Below, piece after piece: positions 52,958 through 60,490 of a stretch of DNA of 64,000 nucleotides. The stretch covers positions 62,001 through 126,000 of the forward strand of contig JAPLKG010000010.1 of assembly GCA_026388185.1 (NCBI GenBank), read 5' to 3'. Every line of letters begins with the position of its first letter. The stretch's first letter is position 1. The position numbers and the translations under genes are program-made. The notes below the pieces were generated by a model that worked only from the letters and a program-made list of their open reading frames with translations, made no database searches and was not told the origin of the DNA. This DNA comes from Candidatus Eisenbacteria bacterium. GTDB taxonomy: Bacteria; Eisenbacteria; RBG-16-71-46; JAFGJU01.

Positions 52958-54997
52958 CTACGTATGTGAAGCTACGCTGAGTTCGCCCACGGCCTGCCCG
53001 TTATGCGTTTTCATCCCATTACGTTCCGGCTCAGGCCCGTCTGCAAGAGGAAGAGTAAAGTGGAAGCGGCTGCCTTTTCCACCGTTGTTCTCGGCCCAGA
53101 TGCGGCCGCCCATTGCCTCCACCAGGCTCCTGCAAATTGTAAGCCCCAGTCCTGTACCCATCGGCTTGCCTGTAGTCTTCTCAGTCACCTGCTTGAACTT
53201 GTCGAACACCCTGTCCAGTTCCTCGGTTGCGATTCCAATGCCATTATCCGATATGGTGATGCGCAGGTAGGTTGGTTTCACTTCGCTCTGCACGCTGCCT
53301 CCGGCACTGTCCGCCACAGGGACTGAGATCACATCTATTCGGCCCCCTTGCTCGGTGAACTTGACGGAGTTGTTGAGCAGATTAACGAGAACCTGAACGA
53401 ATCTGTTTTCGTCTGCAAGTACGTAGCCATCTTCTTGCGACGGACTGACGCTAATTTCGATGTCTCCCTTCTGTGCCCCCGGCCCTACACTCTGGATTGC
53501 AGTAGCTATTGCCCTATTCACGTTGACAGGCGTCAGCTTCATTTCTAGCTTGCCCGCTTCAATCTTCGAGAGATCCAGCAAATCATCAACCAGAGTTGCC
53601 AGTCTATCGCTCTGTTCCAGTATTATTCTCAAGAACGACTCTCGCTGTTCCTCTGAGAGGGAATCGTACTCAAGGAGAGTTTCGGCGTACGCCTTGACGG
53701 CGGTCAGCGGAGTCCTGAGCTCGTGTGACACATTGGACACAAAGTCCGATTTCATCCCGTCCAGCCTCATGAGTTTCTGATTTGCGCTTTCCAGCGCCGC
53801 ATTTGAGCGGCTGAGAGCTTGCCCGACTTTATTGCGCTCCAGCTCCTTCTTGTCTCTGTGCAGTCTGGCATCGAGGACCGGGGCAATGGTCTTCCCAAGC
53901 GTCTCCAGCAACTGGACGTCGCTATCGCTATATTCAGTCTTCTTATTTGCAACCTTTATGAGCCCGATGACTTCTCCATGATGAACGATTGGCAGAGCGA
54001 TGTGCCTCGTGATCTTGATGTGACCTTCTGGAGTTGTGACGGATGGCTGGTTTGAAAAGACAGTTTTCTTCTTCGCTATTGCTTGTGCCCAGGTGCTGTT
54101 TCCCCAGCTTTCTCGGGGAAATACAACACGTTTGTCGCGAACATTGCATTTATCCCAAACGCCTCGGGTCAAAGATGGGACAACAAGTGTTCCGTCTTCT
54201 AAGTAGCCGAAGGTCCCGTATTCGCTTTGCATGGCTTCCAACAGGATGTCCAGCACTTCTCCGTACATTTGCTCGTCAGGCACGGTAAGAAACACGTTGA
54301 CAATCCGATTTCTTAGGGCCAGCTCCCGTTGCGACTTCTCGACCATCTCGTACGCGTGCTTGCGCTCGGTGGTGTCACGAAAAAAGCCCGCTAGATATGT
54401 CTTCTCAGCAATCTTGATGGTTGTTGCGCTAACATCAACATAAAGAACGCTGCCGTCTTTTCTCTTCATGGGCAAGTCCCGAGACAATGTGAATTCTCTC
54501 TTTACCAGCCTTTCAAATTGATCGACAACATAAGGAAGATCTTTTTCGGGATGTATATCCATGACCCCTATGCTCTTGATTTCCTCCGAGCTGTAGCCAA
54601 GCATGCGGCACATGGCCTTATTACCCAGGTGGAATTTCTTGCTTTCCATGTCGGCTAGCAATATTCCATCCGCTGCTTCATCAAAAATAACTCTGAATTC
54701 TTCTTCCTTCGCCCGCAACAAGCCATCCAGCCGCTTGCGCTTCGAAATAGCGAATTGCAGACCGATGCCTAATCCCACAAGCAAGGCGATCCCTGACGAA
54801 CGCAACAAGATTTCCATCGGCTCTTGAGTGAACAGCTGCTGGGTGAGATTGCCTTCATGATATACTTGAGCATGTAGGATGCAATCTGCAATCCAGTTGA
54901 GCGCGCCAAGACCGACTGCGACTAGTACCACCCATGTTCGTTTCCATCTCGTGATACGGCGTATCATACGGCCCTCCAGACCATACAGTCTGATCAA
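52958..54997 (-). CDS. Membrane PAS-GAF sensor histidine kinase
   Basis: A 679-residue protein: two membrane helices (TWVVLVAVGLGALNWIADCI and IALLVGLGIGLQFAI), PAS (~100-215), GAF (~235-385), a coiled coil, then HisKA with SNVSHELRTPLTAVKAY and HATPase with LVNLLNNSVKFTE (N box), DNGIGI (G1) and GTGLGLTI (G2). All catalytic boxes are intact. No response regulator lies beside it, so the partner is elsewhere. Starts at 54997 or 54967 are both possible. Confidence 0.93.
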   Translation of the reverse strand: MIRLYGLEGRMIRRITRWKRTWVVLVAVGLGALNWIADCILHAQVYHEGNLTQQLFTQEPMEILLRSSGIALLVGLGIGLQFAISKRKRLDGLLRAKEEEFRVIFDEAADGILLADMESKKFHLGNKAMCRMLGYSSEEIKSIGVMDIHPEKDLPYVVDQFERLVKREFTLSRDLPMKRKDGSVLYVDVSATTIKIAEKTYLAGFFRDTTERKHAYEMVEKSQRELALRNRIVNVFLTVPDEQMYGEVLDILLEAMQSEYGTFGYLEDGTLVVPSLTRGVWDKCNVRDKRVVFPRESWGNSTWAQAIAKKKTVFSNQPSVTTPEGHIKITRHIALPIVHHGEVIGLIKVANKKTEYSDSDVQLLETLGKTIAPVLDARLHRDKKELERNKVGQALSRSNAALESANQKLMRLDGMKSDFVSNVSHELRTPLTAVKAYAETLLEYDSLSEEQRESFLRIILEQSDRLATLVDDLLDLSKIEAGKLEMKLTPVNVNRAIATAIQSVGPGAQKGDIEISVSPSQEDGYVLADENRFVQVLVNLLNNSVKFTEQGGRIDVISVPVADSAGGSVQSEVKPTYLRITISDNGIGIATEELDRVFDKFKQVTEKTTGKPMGTGLGLTICRSLVEAMGGRIWAENNGGKGSRFHFTLPLADGPEPERNGMKTHNGQAVGELSVASHT

Positions 54998-55356
54998 ATA
55001 GGCGTCCTCGCCATTGCATCGTTGCTCGTGACCGGCACCCTATAACCAAGCTCTCCCTTGGTAGTTCCGGCTGTGCCTTTCACCGGCGCCGCGCATTTCA
55101 TTTCCTGTACCTTCCCTGGTCTCGGCTGTTGAAATTGAGTTAAAGCTGAATGATGTTGGGGCAGATACACTATTGTGGGCCAATCATTGGTTGCATCTTT
55201 CTTATCGACAATTTGACCGGAATACTTCACACAATCATGGAGAAAATCGAGGAATTATGCGCGCCAAGGTGCGTTCTCCGGCGACGGCAAACCTGCCATT
55301 CACGACCGATGGCACAGTTTGTGCTTCTCACAAGGTGGAAAACGACAGGTTGGAAA
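54998..55356. other. Intergenic region of 359 bp
   Basis: Between the kinase gene (- strand) and the accessory region (+ strand). The frame of the next gene is open from 55150 but not protein-like before 55357. No clear promoter was identified. Confidence 0.4.
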
Positions 55357-56565
55357 ATGAGAGTCGTCATGCTCACGAAGCGGTCCACGCTCACAATTCT
55401 TGCCCTGCTTCTAGCACCTTTCGTACTGGTTGGGTGTGGCAGTGACAAGACAACTAGCCCGATTAGAGATCTTGCGACGGCTCCCGAGAATGTCAGATAT
55501 TCACGGGGATTCTTCATTCCGGCGTACTTTGTCCTGGATCAACAGAACAAAATCGAACTGAACCAGAAATTCGACTTCATTATTGCCCCGCGCCTGGAAG
55601 ATGCTTCAGGAATAAATTCTGGAAGCATTGTGATTAAGACAGGAGTTGCCGGCAGTACCTCAAACAATGAAAGTTACTTGGATGAGTGGTCTGAAATAGA
55701 TAAGCATGAAGATTGGTTCATGCATTCTTCCTCAACTTCCTCTCCCGAGAACAGAATTTCGCTCGCCCCAAATTATCCTAATCTGTTCTGGATGGATATC
55801 GGTTCAAGAGGCTGGAAGAATTTTGTCGTATCAAAATACAAGGAAGTAGTTGAAGATAATCCAACAATTGATGGAGTATTTGTTGATGGGCCACCAGATC
55901 CATCTGAGTATATTGGAACTCTGGGCTCGGCTCATCCTACCTATTCTGCTTCTGAATACGAGGCAAAGGCCGTAGAAATACTTTTGGCCATAAGATCTGC
56001 AATTGGTTCAAACAAGATAATGGTTTCAAATTCAAATCTCTGCAAGTCGTTTACTGCTGTAGCAGACGGAAACATGAATGAAGGCTTTGTTCACTTTGGG
56101 GGCTGGCCAAACAGTAGGCAAGAGTCAAAAGCAGAATGGCTTTCAGAAGTAAATGCAATTGCCGACACTGATTTCAATGGAAAATATCTTCTAATCGGCA
56201 GCGGCTCTAAAGAGGAAACACTGTCTTCGATGGTTGAATATTGCTACGCCTCTTTCTTGGTCGGATATAATGCAAGTTCTCATGCCTACTTTTACTGGCA
56301 TTCCAATGCTGAAGGCTGTTATGGTACGTTGTTTTGGTCTGATTTATGGGAGATGACGATTGGAGAACCGCTGGGCGATCGTCTGGAGTCAGACGGTACA
56401 TATAGACGCAATTTAACTCAAGGAGTAGTGCTGGCCAATCCGAATGATGTTGGAGAACCAATAACTGTCAGTTTGGATGCGTCCTATCTGAACTCAGTCG
56501 GCGATACTGTTACGAGCGTGACTCTGCCCAACAAGAGTGGCGCTGTTCTCAAGAAACTGGACTAG
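55357..56565 (+). CDS. Putative glycoside hydrolase-like lipoprotein (GHL15-like barrel)
   Basis: A 402-residue lipoprotein (lipobox FVLVGC) with a TIM-barrel-like body. LFWMDIGSRGWKNFVVSKYKE and TIDGVFVDGPPDP resemble the putative glycosyl hydrolase-like family 15, where the Asp in a VDG strand is thought catalytic; VGYNASSHAYFYWHSNAEG lies near the C-terminus. Starts at 55357 and 55369 are both possible. The gene is visibly more AT-rich than the core genome. It is the first of a series of same-strand accessory genes and is followed by a cassette-junction-like sequence. Confidence 0.6.
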   Translation: MRVVMLTKRSTLTILALLLAPFVLVGCGSDKTTSPIRDLATAPENVRYSRGFFIPAYFVLDQQNKIELNQKFDFIIAPRLEDASGINSGSIVIKTGVAGSTSNNESYLDEWSEIDKHEDWFMHSSSTSSPENRISLAPNYPNLFWMDIGSRGWKNFVVSKYKEVVEDNPTIDGVFVDGPPDPSEYIGTLGSAHPTYSASEYEAKAVEILLAIRSAIGSNKIMVSNSNLCKSFTAVADGNMNEGFVHFGGWPNSRQESKAEWLSEVNAIADTDFNGKYLLIGSGSKEETLSSMVEYCYASFLVGYNASSHAYFYWHSNAEGCYGTLFWSDLWEMTIGEPLGDRLESDGTYRRNLTQGVVLANPNDVGEPITVSLDASYLNSVGDTVTSVTLPNKSGAVLKKLD

Positions 56566-56573
56566 CCATACTG

Positions 56574-56660
56574 GACTGACTAAGCAGAGAATGCTATTGT
56601 GCGGAAGGGAATGCGCTCGAAAGGTGCTTGTCTGGAAAGGGCATAAGATGTAGTTAGGCT
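56574..56660 (+). repeat. Junction module copy E (leader part only)
   Basis: It aligns with the leader part of copies A-D: G-A-C-T-A-A-G-C-A-G-A-G-A-A-T-G, a GGCATAAG near the end and the core GTTAGGC (56653-56659). The hairpin and promoter parts are missing. Confidence 0.55.
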
Positions 56661-56735
56661 CGCTTCGCAACGGGTGCGGCAAGAGAGCTCAGCCAGATAG
56701 AAATCGCCCCCAAACATATGACAGGAGGTCACGTT

Positions 56736-57680
56736 ACGAGAACAATGATAGCGACGGTCGGCGCGCTGGTCATCTTGCTAGTTTCCATCTCCTTTGCAGA
56801 AGCCCAGAAGAACGAGGCGGAGTTGAAGGATGGCTTCTTGGAAAAGGACTACACAGCCAGTTTCTCGCTCGCTGATAAGGTAGAGTTTGAATTCTCAAAG
56901 CGATGGTTGAGTATTCAAATCACTAAAATACCCAATGGCTATATCCGACTGTACGGCGTCGGTGATGACAAAGGCGAATTTCAGATGGGACAGAAAGGAG
57001 GCCTTGTTCAGCTCAGACTGGTTAGTAAGGCAGACAATCTTGTCACCGTTGGCATCAAAGTGGGGGACGGAAACTTGGCCGCTTCGCAAAAAATGCACAA
57101 GAGGTTTCAAGAGATACTTAAGGTTTTTTCGAAACCCGCAGGTGAACAAGCACAATCCGAAAACAAGCTGATGGATGGCAAGGTTTTGGGAAGAATTATC
57201 GCTGAGCCGGGAGACCTGTACGACCAGCAGAATTCACCAAAATGCTCATTGACGTCAATCCGGGTTTCCGAACTGCCCAGCAAGTTTTCCTCCGAGATAC
57301 AGAATCTTATCAATTGGCCCAAGAACTACGAACCACCAAAGCCGTGTCCTTACAGCGAGGATGAGAAAGAGAGAATCGTAGCCGACGGCATGTTCTACAC
57401 AAAGGTACCATCGTCCGCTGGTGAAGGCGGCGGCTTCCGGTGTGTTGGGAAGTTCTTGGTCTCCAAATGTCTCAGCCCAGTGGACGGTATATGGGACGGG
57501 AAGAAGGACGGAGCTATCCACACAATCATTGGCAGGCTCACGATGTTTGACTACGAATTCCAGTCGGACAAGGCAAATCCGCTCATTTTCAAACTTACGA
57601 AGACTGGCTATCTGTATGTCCAAGGCACAGGCACAACAATCGATCTCAAAACCGGCCAGAAGTACACATACCCCAAGTGA
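56736..57680 (+). CDS. Exported protein of unknown function, apparent ACG start
   Basis: From ACG 56736 the protein is 314 residues: (M)RTMIATVGALVILLVSISFAEA is a textbook signal peptide with an Arg at position 2. The body has no recognised domain; two paired Cys clusters (PKCSLTSIRV and FRCVGKFLVSKC) suggest disulphides. GGAGGT lies 7 nt before the ACG. ATG 56718 would put the Shine-Dalgarno inside the coding region, and ATG 56745 would lie 16 nt from it and remove the charged n-region. It is the cargo of an array unit: core GTTAGGC precedes it and an attC-like site follows the stop. Confidence 0.6.
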   Translation, partial: TRTMIATVGALVILLVSISFAEAQKNEAELKDGFLEKDYTASFSLADKVEFEFSKRWLSIQITKIPNGYIRLYGVGDDKGEFQMGQKGGLVQLRLVSKADNLVTVGIKVGDGNLAASQKMHKRFQEILKVFSKPAGEQAQSENKLMDGKVLGRIIAEPGDLYDQQNSPKCSLTSIRVSELPSKFSSEIQNLINWPKNYEPPKPCPYSEDEKERIVADGMFYTKVPSSAGEGGGFRCVGKFLVSKCLSPVDGIWDGKKDGAIHTIIGRLTMFDYEFQSDKANPLIFKLTKTGYLYVQGTGTTIDLKTGQKYTYPK

Positions 57681-57692
57681 ATAAATGTTTGC

Positions 57693-57752
57693 GGCCAACA
57701 ACTGCGTGGAGCGGACGTGAACAAACTGCGCTCCTCACGCAGAGCGTTGGGC
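57693..57752 (+). repeat. attC-like recombination site
   Basis: A 60-bp imperfect palindrome. GGCCAAC (57693-57699) pairs with GTTGGGC (57746-57752). CTGCGTGGAGCG (57702-57713) pairs perfectly with CGCTCC-TC-ACGCAG (57729-57742), leaving a 2-nt bulge on one arm only. Outer core boxes, inner arms, asymmetric extrahelical bases and a ~15-nt centre are the features of integron attC sites. It starts 13 nt after a stop codon. Confidence 0.65.
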
Positions 57753-57755
57753 TCA

Positions 57756-57855
57756 CGAGTTCATCGAGAAGCACGTGGGGCCGCGTGATCGCGTGGGAAA
57801 CAAGGGAGGGACGCTCGGGAATAGGCTGAGGGCTGTGATGGCGGGAAAGAAGTAG
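57756..57855 (+). pseudogene. Truncated copy of the small basic ORF (copy A)
   Basis: It encodes E-F-I-E-K-H-V-G-P-R-D-R-V-G-N-K-G then GTLGNRLRAVMAGKK and a stop, matching the last ~30 residues of the ORF at 59868-60227. There is no start or upstream part; it begins right at the attC-like site. Confidence 0.7.
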
Positions 57856-58010
57856 CGCGCTGAGTAAGGACCGTCTGTGGTAGACGGCCTTGCTCTTTCC
57901 TGTTCTGTGCGCAATCAAGGTTGACAGGCAAGCATCTCGCAGCTATCCTCGCTCTGTCAGATTAAGCGCAGAGTGTTGGGAGGAACGGCATAAGTCTTAG
58001 TTAGATTGCC
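57856..58010 (+). repeat. Terminator-promoter-leader module copy A
   Basis: Hairpin AAGG-a-CCGTCT / AGACGG-CCTT (57866-57891, one bulged A) followed by T-rich sequence, then TTGACA (57921-57926), 17 nt, TATCCT (57944-57949), then a leader with GATTAAGCGCAGAGT and cores GTTGGGA (57975) and GTTAGAT (58000). Confidence 0.7.
57921..57949 (+). promoter_or_regulatory. Promoter of module copy A
   Basis: Consensus TTGACA, 17-nt spacer, TATCCT. It would drive the 153-residue membrane protein at 58036. Confidence 0.65.
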
Positions 58011-58035
58011 GAGGCATGGCGGGGTTTAAAGGAAA

Positions 58036-58497
58036 ATGTCCAACATCATCTTGATACCACTGATATTGGTCCTTTGCCTTGCCTTAGTGTGTCCGGACGC
58101 GAGAGCGGATGGGGCGAGTTATGCTACTGTGAACTATGTCGTGGCCGGCCTGCTGTTCGTTGACGTTGGAGCTTCCATAGCTAATGGTCTTGCGCTGACA
58201 GCGGGTAGACCCAATCGATTGAATGGTTATTTTGGCGTCGCCGCGGGCGTTATATCATTGGGTCTTGTGGCAGCAAACTACGCCATGACCAACGATAAAG
58301 AACTTCGGGACAGTTTTGCAATAGTGTTCGGGACGGCGGGCACGGCGTCACTTGTACTTGGAGCAATGAATGTCCGCCGGTCTCCACCAACTCGCGAAGG
58401 GGCGGTGGGAATATCTGGAGTTCACCTTTTCCCATACCTGACCGTGGAAAGGGATCGACGGTGTGGAATGGGGGTCGGTGCCCAGATCACGTTTTAA
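58036..58497 (+). CDS. Small membrane protein of unknown function, cassette-borne
   Basis: A 153-residue protein: signal-like first helix (ILIPLILVLCLALVCPDARA), then three further hydrophobic segments (VNYVVAGLLFVDVGASIANG; GYFGVAAGVISLGLVAANYA; IVFGTAGTASLVLGAMNV) and a polar C-terminus ending in G-V-G-A-Q-I-T-F, which resembles an outer-membrane or surface beta end. Start ATG 58036 follows AAAGGAAA. It is bracketed by GTTAGATTGC (58000-58009) and its exact complement GCAATCTAAC (58505-58514). No family recognised. Confidence 0.6.
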   Translation: MSNIILIPLILVLCLALVCPDARADGASYATVNYVVAGLLFVDVGASIANGLALTAGRPNRLNGYFGVAAGVISLGLVAANYAMTNDKELRDSFAIVFGTAGTASLVLGAMNVRRSPPTREGAVGISGVHLFPYLTVERDRRCGMGVGAQITF

Positions 58498-58504
58498 ATG
58501 TCGT

Positions 58505-58514
58505 GCAATCTAAC
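58505..58514 (+). repeat. Inverse core site paired with the core at 58000
   Basis: GCAATCTAAC is the exact reverse complement of GTTAGATTGC at 58000-58009. In integron cassettes the inverse core at the end of a cassette is complementary to the core at its own start. Confidence 0.55.
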
Positions 58515-58557
58515 GCGCGGATACAGCTGACGACTGCGGCTGGTGCACAGCCGGTCG

Positions 58558-58662
58558 GCCTACGCCTACACCGACAAGCACGTGGGGCCACGAGAGCGAC
58601 TCGCCAAGAGGGACGGGACGCTTGAGAACAGGCTGAGAGCTGTGATGGCGGAGAAGAGGTAG
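58558..58662 (+). pseudogene. Truncated copy of the small basic ORF (copy B)
   Basis: It encodes A-Y-A-Y-T-D-K-H-V-G-P-R-E-R-L then GTLENRLRAVMAEKR and a stop, matching the C-terminal ~34 residues of the ORF at 59868. There is no start codon or N-terminal part. Confidence 0.7.
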
Positions 58663-58845
58663 TACGCTGAGTGAGGGCCGTTCTGATGGACAGCCTTGCT
58701 CTTTCTTATTCTGTGCGCACCCAGGGATTGGCATGCAGGTCATTCACGGCTATTCTCAGTGTGGCTGATTAAGTAGAGAGTGCAATCTGGAAAAGAAGAC
58801 GTTCTAAAGGCACTTATGCGGAAACGGCAAGAGCCGTGGTTGGGC
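58663..58845 (+). repeat. Terminator-promoter-leader module copy B
   Basis: The hairpin has compensating changes (GGC-GTTC / GGAC-GCC arms near 58676-58695), then T-rich DNA, TTGGCA (58728-58733), 17 nt, TATTCT (58751-58756). The leader has GCAATCT (58782), an ACGGC-AAGA-GCCGT hairpin (near 58823) and the core GTTGGGC (58839-58845). Confidence 0.65.
58728..58756 (+). promoter_or_regulatory. Promoter of module copy B
   Basis: TTGGCA, 17-nt spacer, TATTCT; it would drive the CPBP protease gene at 58887. Confidence 0.55.
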
Positions 58846-58886
58846 GGCTCAGACAAGTGGTTTGCCAACATATAAGGAGGTTCTTT

Positions 58887-59732
58887 ACGAAACATCGTGA
58901 AATTGGGTCCATCGTGGCTTTTGTGGTTATCGCCTATGCCATTTCGTGGGCGATTTGGCTGACAGGCATACTATCAATTGATGGACTGACCAGTATTGAA
59001 GACGAAAGATTCGCGGGATTTCTCTTGGCAGGCAGTTTCGGCCCAACCGTAGCTGCGCTGGTGATGGCTGGCTTTACTGCCGGGCGCTCGTCTATTGTCA
59101 GCCTGCTAAAGCGCCTAATTCTCGTAAGGGTAAATTGGCGAGTTTATGTCGTTACCCTCTTTCTGATGCCAGTTATCGGGCTGGTATTCTATCTTGTTCT
59201 GGGTATTTCAGCCAAAATCGCTCTATGGAAAATCGCTACTACCATGGTCGCACTAGTACCATTGAATGCACTCTTGGGTGGAGTCATTTTCGGATTTGGT
59301 CCGCTGGGCGAAGAGATGGGTTGGCGTGGTTTTCTTCAATCTCATTTGCAAGGCCGCGTAAACTCAGTTACCACAGCAATCATAGTCGGCCTCGTTTGGG
59401 CTTTCTGGCATCTTCCAGCATTCAGGTTTGCAGATTTCCGCAACGGATTGGACTGGTCGCAATTCGTCGTGCTATATCCGATATCCACGATTCTTCTCGC
59501 ATTTATCATGGGTCACCTGTGGCGATGGAGCAATGGCAGTTTGTTCATAGCGATATTCTTCCATGCCGTACTGAATACGACGGCAGTAAATCTCACGCGC
59601 GACAACTGGTGGGATTTCGGAGATCTGACCGCCGTGCAAATCTACCTTAGCATTCTGGCAATATTCGCGCTGACGGCCTGCGCAACCGAGCTATTGTCAC
59701 GAACAGTGCTTCGACAATCAGAACCAGAATGA
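58887..59732 (+). CDS. CPBP-family intramembrane glutamic endopeptidase, apparent ACG start
   Basis: From ACG 58887 the protein is 281 residues with about 7-8 membrane helices. CPBP/Abi motifs are complete: motif 1 GEEMGWRGFL (Glu-Glu and Arg), motif 2 LVWAFWHLPAF (His) and motif 3 FFHAVLNT (His, Asn). These proteases act in prenyl-protein processing, bacteriocin immunity or stress signalling. AAGGAGG (ending 58880) is 6 nt before ACG, giving (M)KHREIGSIVAFVVIAYAISW. The only other upstream start, GTG 58836, would translate through the Shine-Dalgarno. It is expressed from module B's promoter and is probably a mobile cassette. Confidence 0.75.
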   Translation, partial: TKHREIGSIVAFVVIAYAISWAIWLTGILSIDGLTSIEDERFAGFLLAGSFGPTVAALVMAGFTAGRSSIVSLLKRLILVRVNWRVYVVTLFLMPVIGLVFYLVLGISAKIALWKIATTMVALVPLNALLGGVIFGFGPLGEEMGWRGFLQSHLQGRVNSVTTAIIVGLVWAFWHLPAFRFADFRNGLDWSQFVVLYPISTILLAFIMGHLWRWSNGSLFIAIFFHAVLNTTAVNLTRDNWWDFGDLTAVQIYLSILAIFALTACATELLSRTVLRQSEPE

Positions 59733-59867
59733 CCACAGCGAGAAAATTCGTGGCTACCGAGTCGGACCCTCAGCGACTGAAGCCACAGTCGGATATTCCA
59801 TTATCAAAGTGACCGCTACAATCGTGCCAAGGTCAAGCTAGACGCAGTCGAGGCTGAAGCGAAGGCG

Positions 59868-60227
59868 ATGGTTCAGAAGGTCGAAGCCCTCATGGCCGAG
59901 GTTAAGCAAGCCTACCACGAGGCGCTGGCGCCGTACCGCAAAGCCTGTCGGAAGGCCGGAGTTGAGTGCGAGTTTGAAGGTGGGCGCTCAACCAACGTGA
60001 GCCCGAAGGTGAGCTTCATCGTCGAGAAGGCGGGCAAGGGCATCCGCGTGATGGTGAAGGGGAAGCCTGAGAGCGAGGAGCTGATCTCGCTTGCCGCGCT
60101 CAAGGCGAGCGTGAACAAGGCAGCCTACACCTACACCGAGAAGCACGTAGGGCCACGAGAACGCGTTGGTAACAAGGGAGGCACGCTCGGGAACAGGCTG
60201 AGAGCTGTGATGGCAGGGAAGGAGTAG
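59868..60227 (+). CDS. Small basic protein of unknown function (longest copy of a repeated ORF)
   Basis: A 119-residue ORF from ATG 59868: a helical, charged N-terminal half (KVEALMAEVKQAYHEALAPY) and a beta-type segment (VSPKVSFIVEKAGKGIRVMV), ending in EKHVGPRERVGNKGGTLGNR and a short tail. The frame is open upstream to 59781 with similar helical coding but no start codon, so this may also be a 5'-truncated gene. Its last ~30 residues recur at 57756 and 58558. Domain unknown; it may be a remnant of the element that carried the repeat. Confidence 0.45.
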   Translation: MVQKVEALMAEVKQAYHEALAPYRKACRKAGVECEFEGGRSTNVSPKVSFIVEKAGKGIRVMVKGKPESEELISLAALKASVNKAAYTYTEKHVGPRERVGNKGGTLGNRLRAVMAGKE

Positions 60228-60345
60228 CAAGCTGAGTAAGGACCGTCTGCGATAGGCGGCCTTGCTCCTTCGTGTTTTGTGCGCATTGACAGGCGAGCTA
60301 TTCGTGACTATCCTTGCTGCGGTTGATTAGCAGAGCGTGTTATCA
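60228..60345 (+). repeat. Terminator-promoter-leader module copy C
   Basis: Hairpin AAGG-a-CCGTCT / AGGCGG-CCTT (near 60238-60263; one G-T pair), T-rich stretch, TTGACA (60286-60291), 17 nt, TATCCT (60309-60314), GATTAGCAGAGCGT, then core GTTATCA (60339-60345). Confidence 0.7.
60286..60314 (+). promoter_or_regulatory. Promoter of module copy C
   Basis: Consensus TTGACA, 17-nt spacer, TATCCT; it would drive the lipoprotein gene at 60491 through a ~170-nt structured leader. Confidence 0.65.
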
Positions 60346-60470
60346 TGCCGACCTAGGACCGCAGGATTGTCGTCAAGAGTCCTGATGAGGATAGTCCGAG
60401 GCGCGTTGGCAACGAGCGCTCTTTAGAAGGGACGCAAGCCTTAGCTGGGAGGGTGTTCGTCTTCTCCGCC

Positions 60471-60484
60471 AACCTTGTGAGGTT
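60471..60484 (+). promoter_or_regulatory. Hairpin covering the ribosome binding site of the 60491 gene
   Basis: AACCT (60471-60475), loop TGTG, AGGTT (60480-60484). The 3' arm is part of GAGGTT, the only Shine-Dalgarno-like sequence before the TTG start 6 nt later, so folding would hide it. Confidence 0.4.
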
Positions 60485-60490
60485 ATTGTC

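Noticed and set aside
55342-55344. Fourth possible ACG start, before the GHL15-like lipoprotein
   Set aside because: Spacing from AAGGTGG is only about 4 nt and a good ATG follows at 55357, so ACG is not needed.
60376-60402. Hammerhead-ribozyme-like CTGATGAG followed by a short stem and CGA
   Set aside because: The conserved GAAA after the stem is missing (GAGG here) and no flanking stems match, so the resemblance is probably chance.
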